DNA of 64,000 bases from Trichomonas tenax (Eukaryota > Parabasalia > Trichomonadida > Trichomonadidae): the NCBI GenBank assembly GCA_023091735.1, contig JALKBU010000148.1:1-64000 (forward strand). The letters are read 5' to 3'. Of this stretch, positions 1-7,571 are shown one piece after another; the first letter of the stretch is position 1, and each line of letters opens with the position of its first letter. The position numbers and the translations under genes are program-made. Under the pieces are notes generated by a model. The model had not been told where the DNA came from. It did no database searches and saw only the letters and a list, made by a program, of their open reading frames with translations.

Positions 1-1470
1 AAATACCCCGATGATCACGACACTGAATTTTTAGAAGAAACACAAGAACAAACAAATATAAAAGTTGGTAAAATATATACTCAGGAAATAAATATTAATG
101 ATAAAGACTTAATGTCAGAATTAAATATTAAAGCAAATGTCAACCATGAACATCAAAACATCAAACGTTTAACGGTTCATGAAATTAAGGGATTTATGAA
201 AGAAGGAAGAGAAGGTAAAATAATTAAAAATGAAGATGGAACGGAAACTATTATACCACCAGAACCTCCTACATATGTTATTCCTCAATTCACGGATGGA
301 TTGCTGACAAATTGTATATTAATTAAAAACAATAATGAGATAATTGATGTTCAACAGTCATTAAGTAATAAAGCAGATAAAGTAATTACCGATACCTTAA
401 CTTCAAATTTAGCGAATGTCATGAATAAATTAAATGATAAAGCCGACAAGGAACAATTAGATTATAATATTCATGAATTATCGTCAAGAATTGAGCAAGG
501 AATCATTGATGTTAAGAATAAATTAAATGATAAAGCATCGACGTTAGATTTGACAGAAGCATTAAATAAAATTGATACTAAAGCAGATAATACAGAAGTT
601 AAAAATGATATGCAAACAATTAATAACACATTACAAACTAAAGCATATAAAACAGAAATTCAAAAAGTTAATGATGATTTGACTTATAACACTCATGAAT
701 TATCGTCAAGAATTGAGCAAGGAATCATTGACGTAAAGAATAAATTAAACAATAAAGCAGATAAAGAACATACACACGAAATAACAGATATTAATGGGTT
801 AAACGAAAAATTAAAGGAGCTTAGCTCCAAGACCAAAGGTCATGAAATCGATACAGCAATAAATGCAAATGAAATTAAAGTTGATGATGTAATAATTAAG
901 CAGGTATTGGGAACAGATGCGCCTTCAACTAATCCTGAAACTAGTGTTTGGAATTTATTAAAAACATTCAATAGGGAAATAATGAATTTAAAGAAGGATG
1001 TATTAAATTCTAAATATGATTTATTAATGACAATTTATCCTGTTGGTTCAATTTACACATCAATGAACAACGTAAATCCCACTCAAATATTTGGTTTTGG
1101 TGAATGGAAGCCAATAGTTGATCGTTTCTTATATTGCGCTAATTCATCAAGAGAAACAGGAGGAAGTAAAAAGATTTCAATAGATAACTTACCTTCACAC
1201 AATCATTACTTTTCGGGTACAACATCAATGGCAGGAGTTCATACTCATTTAATAAGTAATAGAGGTTATTATGGATGCGGTAACGGAGGAAAAGAAACAA
1301 TTTCACGTTATGATATTACATCAGATACCAGAGAATACAACACGGGTTTAATCATTGATCATGCAGGAAGCCACATCCATTCAGTTTACGGAAACACTGC
1401 CGACACTGGTTCAGGTACTGATTACATGCCTCCATACATTACTGTTTACACGTGGTATAGGGTTTATTAA
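1..1470 (+). CDS. Tail-fibre/collar-like protein with coiled-coil repeats (5' end outside window)
   Basis: The frame is open from the first base of the window, so the ATG at 112 is probably internal and the gene is partial at its 5' end. From that ATG there are 452 residues. Residues about 80-240 are low-complexity, heptad-like repeats built on NKADK / LSSRIEQGIIDVKNKLN, as in trimeric fibre shafts; the block with LSSRIEQG occurs twice. The C-terminal 150 residues match the phage tail-collar / baseplate gp10-like tip: YPVGSIY, GEWKPIVDRFLYC, GGSKKISIDNLPSHNH, several HxH metal-type pairs, and the terminal PPYITVYTWYRVY. This is an adhesion or virion-tip fold in known families. In an integrase-bearing element it is probably a fibre of the virus-like particle; that role is inferred. 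The codon usage is as AT-rich as the flanks. Confidence 0.75.
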   Translation, partial: KYPDDHDTEFLEETQEQTNIKVGKIYTQEININDKDLMSELNIKANVNHEHQNIKRLTVHEIKGFMKEGREGKIIKNEDGTETIIPPEPPTYVIPQFTDGLLTNCILIKNNNEIIDVQQSLSNKADKVITDTLTSNLANVMNKLNDKADKEQLDYNIHELSSRIEQGIIDVKNKLNDKASTLDLTEALNKIDTKADNTEVKNDMQTINNTLQTKAYKTEIQKVNDDLTYNTHELSSRIEQGIIDVKNKLNNKADKEHTHEITDINGLNEKLKELSSKTKGHEIDTAINANEIKVDDVIIKQVLGTDAPSTNPETSVWNLLKTFNREIMNLKKDVLNSKYDLLMTIYPVGSIYTSMNNVNPTQIFGFGEWKPIVDRFLYCANSSRETGGSKKISIDNLPSHNHYFSGTTSMAGVHTHLISNRGYYGCGNGGKETISRYDITSDTREYNTGLIIDHAGSHIHSVYGNTADTGSGTDYMPPYITVYTWYRVY

Positions 1471-1480
1471 ATAAGTTTAT

Positions 1481-1670
1481 TTTAAAATTATTTTTCAAAA
1501 TTTCTTACCCTCATTTCCTTTCGCTTTCTTTTCTTAGTTAGTTAGTCATAAATTATTTTTAAACCCAAATACATTTTCTCTCATAACCACTAAAATTATT
1601 TTTCAAAATTTCCTTACCCCAATTTCCTTTCGCTTTCTTTTTTTAGTTAGTTAGTTTGTCATAAATTATT
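1481..1670 (+). repeat. Tandem non-coding repeat, two copies
   Basis: A block reading AAATTATTTTTCAAAATTTC, then CCTTAC/CTTACC, TTTCCTTTCGCTTTCTT and TTAGTTAGTTAG occurs twice, at about 1485-1560 and 1590-1670, directly after the fibre gene. The copies differ by small indels. It could be a duplicated 3' flank of the fibre gene. Confidence 0.7.
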
Positions 1671-2059
1671 TTTCAAAACTGAATAAATTTTATAAAGTCA
1701 TAAGTTTCAAAATTAATTTTAACGTTAATTTTGTAAGTAATTCAAAAAATTTAATTTCTATATGGGGAAACTAATTCTGTCGTAAATATTAGTATTAATA
1801 AATCATTATTTTTATAATTTGTGATTCCAGTAATTACTTAAAAAGATGTTCGCAGAACTCGTGGATTATTTTTAAAAGTGAATAGATTTTATAAAGTCAG
1901 GAATTCCAAAATTAATTTTAACGTTAATTTTGTAAGAAATTCAAAAATTTATTTTCTATATAGGGGGGGAACCTAACTTGTAAAAACTAATTCTGTCGTA
2001 AATATTAGTATTAATAAATCATTATTTTTATAATTTGTGATTCCAGTAATTACTTAAAA

Positions 2060-2106
2060 AGATGTTCGCAGAAGACACGACTTCGCCGTGTCTTCTGCGA
2101 ACATCT
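2060..2106 (+). repeat. 47-nt perfect hairpin, copy 1
   Basis: A 20-bp perfect stem closes a 7-nt loop (ACTTCGC). The outer 14 bp, AGATGTTCGCAGAA paired with its complement, are the same as in the hairpin at 2210-2256. The inner stem is GACACG/CGTGTC. Confidence 0.9.
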
Positions 2107-2209
2107 AATTACTAACTGGATCCTAGCTTGTAAAATTAACTCTGTCGGTAAATATATATCATTAATAAATATTGTTTTTATAATTTGTGATTTCAGTAAA
2201 TATATAAAA

Positions 2210-2256
2210 AGATGTTCGCAGAACTCGTGGCGAAGCTACGAGTTCTGCGAACATCT
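2210..2256 (+). repeat. 47-nt perfect hairpin, copy 2
   Basis: A 19-bp perfect stem closes a 9-nt loop. The outer 14 bp match copy 1 exactly; the inner stem is CTCGT/ACGAG, different in sequence but still paired. The loop core GGCGAAG is the reverse complement of the CTTCGCC found in copy 1. A 5' half of this version occurs alone at 1844-1864. Confidence 0.9.
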
Positions 2257-2531
2257 AATTACTAACTAAAGCTTCAACATTAGATTTGACAGAAGCAGTA
2301 AATAAAATTGAAACAAAGGCAGATAAAACAGAAATTCAAAAATTTAATGATGATGTGCAAACAATTAATGACACAAAGGCGGACAAAACAGAAGTTCAAA
2401 AATTTAATGATGATGTGCAAACAATTAATGACACAAAGGCGGACAAAACAGAAGTTCAAAAAGTTAATGATGAACTATCGTCAAGAATTGAACGTCCTCG
2501 AAGGTTCACTGTAGGGATAATGTCGATGTAA
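2257..2531 (+). pseudogene. Fragment of the coiled-coil fibre gene
   Basis: The frame begins within a few bases of the second hairpin with no ATG and reads through KAS-TLDLTEA, the same phrase as in the intact fibre gene at about 534-560, then repeats TKADKTEVQKFNDDVQTIND. At DNA level 2341-2400 and 2401-2460 are identical 60-base units. It ends in an unrelated tail (RPRRFTVGIMSM) at 2531. It has no shaft start and no collar tip, so it is a piece of a paralogous fibre gene left beside the integrase. Confidence 0.75.
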
Positions 2532-2584
2532 TCATTATTGTTTGGAACTGAAAACTTGACTTTATACTTATTCGTTCGTGGGTA

Positions 2585-3188
2585 TTATTCAAGGATTTCA
2601 GTAATTTCGCCGTTCCATTGATTTGGGACCGTCTTAGACAACGGATACTTGTTGAATTCATTATTTTTGACGACTTGCAACTTAAACCTTGGTTTGACTA
2701 AAACTGTTCCGTCCTTCGCTTGTAAAACATAATTGTTACCCTCTCGTCCTGCTATAATATAACTTTCAGGACTAAATTGAAAACGTTTCTTTTTTTCATC
2801 TCTATCAATTGCGTACCTCACCCTCTCGCCTTCATTTATTTTAAAGTCTTTGAATGACATTTGTTTTTCCTTCTTCTTCAATAAATCGAATATATAGTCC
2901 TTCTCTAATTTTGGGTTTTGCATCATTTCTGTAGGTGTTGTTTTAATTGTTTGATGATAGGTGTTATTGTAAATATTGACGAGTTCATTCATTTTATCAA
3001 TTGTGAAAAATGCAGTGTGTGTATTCATATCTCTTAACGTTCGAACGAATCTGTCAATAATTCCAAGACTTGAATGATTTTGATGTTGCACGATGTATTG
3101 AGCGACTCTGTTCGACTTCAAAAGGTCAATATTTTTTTTCAACAAATACATATAACTTTTATCCAAATAAACACGATATTGACAGAGA
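2585..3188 (-). pseudogene. Retroviral-type (Maverick) integrase, C-terminal part only
   Basis: The - strand frame has no ATG before a TAA at about 3190, and only about 200 residues remain. They match the end of the integrase core and the C-terminal region: NIDLLKSNRVAQ, HQNHSSLGIIDRFVRTLRD, YNNTYHQTIKTTPTEM, then a basic stretch and a small chromo/SH3-like beta segment (ESYIIAGREGNNYVLQAKDG). The DDE core upstream, with the first two catalytic Asp residues, is absent, so the protein cannot be a complete integrase. Integrases of Mavericks insert the element into host DNA; that is family knowledge. The opposite orientation to the fibre gene is normal for these elements. Confidence 0.75.
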
Positions 3189-3534
3189 TATTAACATTTT
3201 TAAAAAATTGGGGTCCTCAAAAAAATTGACATTCCTGGAAATGTAGGGTAATGATCAAGAAATGTGTTAGTTATTTGGTTATTATATTCAATTGCAATGC
3301 GAGCAATTTTATGATATCTAGATAATCAAAAACGATATTTTAATTATGAATTTGCAATTTTTGTTGGAAATCTTCATAAAAGACTAAATAATTGGAAGGT
3401 AAAAGAAGTCATTCGATTCTCAAATGGCTATCACACGAATCTCGGTTTTATCTAAAAATCGAGTTGCACTTATAAAATTAACCTTAAGGTTCCATTAATT
3501 TAACCTTAATGCCAGAGCAAAAACTTAATGATAG
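3189..3534. other. Non-coding spacer
   Basis: AT-rich sequence without a supported frame. It lies between the integrase remnant and the secreted-protein gene; no terminal inverted repeat was recognised. Confidence 0.5.
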
Positions 3535-3556
3535 GATAGCATAATTCAATGCTATC
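3535..3556 (+). promoter_or_regulatory. Hairpin over the start codon of the secreted-protein gene
   Basis: GATAGCAT and ATGCTATC form a perfect 8-bp inverted repeat with a 6-nt loop. The right arm contains the ATG at 3549. It could fold in the mRNA leader, but trichomonad leaders are short, so part of it may not be transcribed. Confidence 0.4.
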
Positions 3557-4256
3557 ATCGCTTTTCACTAGCACATATTTCTATGCCGGTTTTATGTTTG
3601 CAGAATTTGATGGAGCTTCATGGATTAGAATATTTCATCATAATTCTACAAATTATAAATTTTTTTCTATACCATTATCAACCGCAAAAAATGAAGTATA
3701 CTTCATAAATGAGACCGATAGGTTTAGTGTATTTGGTTATTTAAATGAAACATTCTACATCGATGCAAAATATAATTTTTTTATATCATTTCCTGATGAT
3801 ATGGCAGACGGTTTATTTTATGTTAATCAAAGCTCCCATCCGCTGTATACAACAAGCGTGAGTGGATTAAGTACTAACATTAAAAAGCCATCAAAATGTG
3901 AAGACTTTGAAGGCGGATTTATGACATTGAAAGGCCTGGCGTTGAATACTGCTAATGATGCTACTTTAATCGATGGAAATCCTAATGTCGTAAATTATCA
4001 TTATGCTATAGGTGCCACACAATTTTGGCAAAGTGAAAATGCCATTCCTGGCCCATTTTGCACAGTTTCTGGAGGAATGATACCAGTTAGGACACTCGAT
4101 GTTTGGATTAAATATGAAAAAATTAATGTCATTAGAAATTTACCAGGCCTTGAAAATTATCTATTAAATATAGAGAGTAATAATATTCAATATTCACGGC
4201 AAATGATATTAACATATACGATTGGATTTACCTCATTTTATATTGATATGAGTTAA
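3549..4256 (+). CDS. Putative secreted protein of unknown family
   Basis: A 235-residue frame with ATG at 3549. The first 18 or so residues are hydrophobic (LFTSTYFYAGFMFA), compatible with a signal peptide cut before EFDGASW. The rest has at least four N-glycosylation sequons (NST, NET twice, NQS), few cysteines and no C-terminal membrane segment. The end (GLENYLLNIESN, then GFTSFYIDMS) has no recognised domain. I do not recognise the family. A decayed piece with a related phrase (VRNLP versus VIRNLPGLE) is seen near 4710-4790, suggesting a local paralogue. It neighbours a mobile-element remnant and a surface-protein relic, which suggests accessory status. Confidence 0.5.
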   Translation: MLSSLFTSTYFYAGFMFAEFDGASWIRIFHHNSTNYKFFSIPLSTAKNEVYFINETDRFSVFGYLNETFYIDAKYNFFISFPDDMADGLFYVNQSSHPLYTTSVSGLSTNIKKPSKCEDFEGGFMTLKGLALNTANDATLIDGNPNVVNYHYAIGATQFWQSENAIPGPFCTVSGGMIPVRTLDVWIKYEKINVIRNLPGLENYLLNIESNNIQYSRQMILTYTIGFTSFYIDMS

Positions 4257-4843
4257 AGTTATCTGTGGTTTGAATAATAATAATAATAATAAAGATTTAT
4301 TTTCGGACAAATTCAAAATTCAAATTTAGTGAGTTTTGTTTTACGTTAAATTAGCATCGACTCAAACACATGATGCTAAATTACGATAAAAAGAATTTTA
4401 GATATTTCCATTTAAAAAGTAGGAGAGAGAGGTTTATAAAATTACATTTAAAAGTTTTTCAGAATTGCCTCATAACACAAAAAAGGTTTTTAAGAGGTTA
4501 TCGTGCCGCCAAAAATCAAAAAGGAAGATGAACGCATTGACGACGGGAAACAAAAATTCGGCCAAGCGATTCTATATTAATTATATATCTGAGATAGAGA
4601 AGAGGAATATATGCGATTGAATGAATTCCAAAAAAAAATTAGGATGAGATTTCATTTTTAAAAAATAATCGCACAATTGAATAATTATTAAAAACAGCAT
4701 CGGTCACTCCTCGCATTACTTTCGTTAGAAATTTACCAAGCATACAGTGAGTAGCTCTGGAAATTTATGATTTTTTGAAATTTCAAAGAGCGAATTAATT
4801 TGTGAGTTTTATGGTTTTGTAAACATTAGTCTCAATAAACATT
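4257..4843. other. Spacer with (AAT)n and a possible decayed paralogue
   Basis: An AAT repeat lies at about 4275-4292. Around 4710-4790 the + strand reads a short phrase similar to the end of the preceding secreted-protein gene, followed by a stop. The rest has no supported frame. Confidence 0.35.
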
Positions 4844-5310
4844 ATGTTAGTCTTATTATTTTGCTTAGCTCTCGAGATGTGACCTTTGCCTCACAGGCTT
4901 AACTTATCCAAGATGCCATCAAGGCTGAATTCGATGATCGACAGATTGTTGATGACCCTAAGACCAGATGCTCAATATTGCCATCCCAATATGCTCCAAT
5001 TTGTCAACAATGAAGAAATAACAGATCAGGAAATATGTGCTGAATATGCACTTTGCCAAAAATGGTTCGTAGCTTCTGCCTGCACTCCCAATGGCCCTCT
5101 CCGCGACCTTTAACTAGATCTTGTCGATTATATCGAGAGGGTCAAGATCGACACATCGATTGAGAAAGATGCTGAAAAATAAGTATCCATTACTGCAGGT
5201 ATCATTATTCTATTCCAATGTCTTTGGTATGCAAATCTGCTGTTAGTATATTCCAATAATCGTGCATATTTTAGCACTCTGAAATATGCAAGAAGATCGA
5301 TATGTGCTCA
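4844..5310 (+). pseudogene. Saposin-like (SAPLIP) protein pseudogene, two domains
   Basis: ATG at 4844 opens a short hydrophobic leader that ends in a stop. The six-cysteine saposin-B pattern then follows in three frames: C-x2-C codons at 4878 and 4887 in one frame, cysteines at 4969 and 5002 in the next, and a C-x5-C pair at 5036 and 5054 in the third. The spacing and the ILPSQYAPIC and EICAEYALC-type motifs are those of saposin-like pore-forming proteins of trichomonads. Downstream, a helical linker (5116-5181) and remnants of a second domain (a cysteine at 5230 and a C-x5-C pair at 5287-5307) can be read with further shifts. At least two frameshifts and several stops make it non-functional. 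Family members are secreted, membrane-lytic effectors; this copy is a relic. Confidence 0.65.
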
Positions 5311-7446
5311 AAAAATCGTGATTTTAATAAAAATCATCTGAATAAACATTGACGCTGATATTTAGCAGTTACATGGGCATGAAAGCGCAAAAAATGAATG
5401 AAAAACCTAAATTTTCCTATAATTAATTTATGAGTAAAGAAGTTGATCTTTAATTTAGATGAACTAAGCAATGACGCAAGTATATAACGATTAGAATTTT
5501 TCCAATAAAATAATATTGCACAAAATGATAACATCCAAAATATAGACAAAAATAACATTTTAGTGTTATTCTTTACATCGACATACGTTTTTTGAGGTAT
5601 CTGGATTTATCAAAATATCTCTAGATGTATCTTTATGACTCTTGAGTCAAAATAAATATTTATTATTAATTGTTCTTCAGTGATTCGGCATTGAGAGAAT
5701 CAGATGGATGAATATTCCTATTATTATTGTAGAATTGCTTGTCTTGATACTGTATCTCAGCGCGTCTCGGCTGTAAACCATTCAAAAGGGTTAGAACAAA
5801 AAATGAGAGATATCAATGGTTAAAAAGGTGTATAAATCAATATAAAGGGGTAATATTACTTAGGGCTTATCAAAATTAATCAGGCGGCAGCCAAAGTATT
5901 GCAGGGTAATGAATGAAAATTTGAGGGTTTCCGATGTACAATGCGTGCGAACTATAAATCGGCAAAATCCGTGCCCATCAAAAAAGTGCCCAGTGTGCAC
6001 ATCCATTATTTAAGTAAATCATTATTTTTCGAAGTAAACACATCGAGGATTCATCAGACTACTCATACATACGGAGAAAGGCCAGATAATCAGGATGGTC
6101 AATAATATTGACGTCAGAATTTATGATATCTCAGTTTGTCGCCTCACAGATACCATCACTCAAGGCTATTGTCCTAGGACGATCAGCGGTATTAATTCTG
6201 ATCGATCTTAATACAAATGGCACAAGATCTGCTTCAGAGATCAGGTGATTTATGCCTCAATATCCGTACTACGTGATCAGGAACAATATATAGTCCTTGA
6301 ACAAGCGTTGCATGTTGTAGCAGAGGAATATATAATCTTCCTAAGACCACAATAGATCAAGTGAATGACAATTTTGATCAAGAAGATGACTATTTTGATT
6401 CCTTTGGTTTGAAACAAACCAAAAATTAGGGTAAACATGATTTTTATCTCAATTATCATTTAGATTTATGGTGCAGATTCGCGCTTTGTTAATTACTAAC
6501 TTCTAAATCCAAATCTACGCCCTAGGTTTTTTAAATTTTTAAAACGACTGATTTGAATTGAAAATAATAGTAACTCATAAAATTCTAATTCCGTCTTTAT
6601 CATATTATATATTGATATGCACCTTAATTGAGTAATTTTAGAGAAAAAAATCAACTCTTTATCTCGCTGCAATGGACTTTTGCTCAATGAAGGAAGCGCA
6701 ACATAACACAGAAATTTAGTTTTCGATTTGTTGGATATTTCAGTCTTTTGGTATCAAAAATCATCAAATCATTGATTTTTTAAATGTCAATAGGTTCATT
6801 TTTACATCTAATTGGCATTCGAAGCATAGCCAGAGGTCAAAGCATAGTATTGTCGGTAAAATCGTAATCTCAATTTATTTCCGTTAAAAATAAGGAATTG
6901 ACCTTTGAAACTTTCAATGTATACTATAAAGGCAATTCTTGTGTCCTTATAAATTTGGCAACATAATAATATAATTATATGAAAAATTCAAAAATGACAA
7001 TAGACTAGTTTAATGTTGTAAAAGAAGTAGGCAAAGTTAATCCTATTCGAATAATTAGAAGTCGAGCACAAGATTATCATCTCAAAATATAGATTTTTCT
7101 GGCTTGTCTAAAATAGATATGCAAAGTCGGCAAAACACGTTTTTTAACTCACTGGATTAACTTTTTGCGAAGTTATTGAACCCCAATGTACAAAATCCTG
7201 TTGTGCATGATATATTAAAGAATTAGCTAACAAAGTCTATATTTCATTAAAATATTAGATATATCTTGCATCAAAAACATTGATTTGCCATGATGTGCTT
7301 TACTCATTATAATATATTATATTACCATTGTATAGCATTTTTATAACGTAAAATAGGTTGTTGTCGATGATAAATAGGTAAATCTAATCACAAATATGCT
7401 TTTTTAGCTTTTTTTTTGGAAAAAAAGTATTCGAAGTGTTCACACA
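5311..7446. other. Long AT-rich stretch without a supported gene
   Basis: Short open frames on both strands have no family resemblance, and their codon use does not differ from the spacer. A mixed-composition patch at about 6090-6290 may be a decayed coding fragment, but no frame holds. Confidence 0.5.
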
Positions 7447-7547
7447 TAAGCTATCTGTGTTATTCTTCTCAATTTAATAAACTTGTCAAATTTAGTCGCT
7501 CAAAAAAGAGTTATCATTATTTTTGGGAGAATAACACACATAGCTTA
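7447..7547 (-). repeat. Inverted repeat 3' of the ubiquitin protease gene
   Basis: Arms TAAGCTATCTGTGTTATTCT (7447-7466) and its near-complement (7528-7547) match at 19 of 20 positions around a 61-nt spacer. The element starts about 25 bases after the stop codon of the USP gene, so it may fold in the 3' end of its transcript. Confidence 0.7.
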
Positions 7548-7571
7548 TATTCTTTAAGTTAATATAATAAT

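Larger units (their letters stand above)
1670..2270 (+). repeat. About 200-bp direct repeats, each ending in a hairpin
   Basis: Three related units follow one another (about 1670-1864, 1868-2106 and 2120-2256). Each carries TAATTTTAACGTTAATTTTG and/or CTGTCGTAAATATTAGTATT, then TAATTTGTGATTCCAGTAA, and ends in AAAAAGATGTTCGCAGAA. The first unit stops after half a hairpin; the second and third end in complete 47-nt foldbacks followed by TAATTACTAACT. No reading frame is present. Confidence 0.85.
1..3188. mobile_element. Maverick/Polinton-like element remnant
   Basis: This stretch combines a tail-fibre-like structural gene on the + strand, a repeat field with perfect hairpins, a second fragment of the fibre gene, and the C-terminal part of a retroviral-type integrase on the - strand. 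Large DNA transposons of the Maverick/Polinton class carry a retroviral-like integrase and virion-type structural genes and are abundant in trichomonads; that is family knowledge. The sequence itself shows only the integrase fragment and the fibre-like gene. No polymerase, packaging ATPase, capsid gene or terminal inverted repeat is seen, so the element is either decayed here or continues to the left of the window. The right boundary is set at the stop just upstream of the integrase frame and is approximate. Confidence 0.6.

Noticed and set aside
1670..2270. CRISPR-like array
   Set aside because: Few units, long and diverged, no short regular spacers, eukaryotic context.
4886..5113. 75-codon + frame taken as a gene
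   Set aside because: Only its second half belongs to the saposin pattern; it is one of three frames of the pseudogene.
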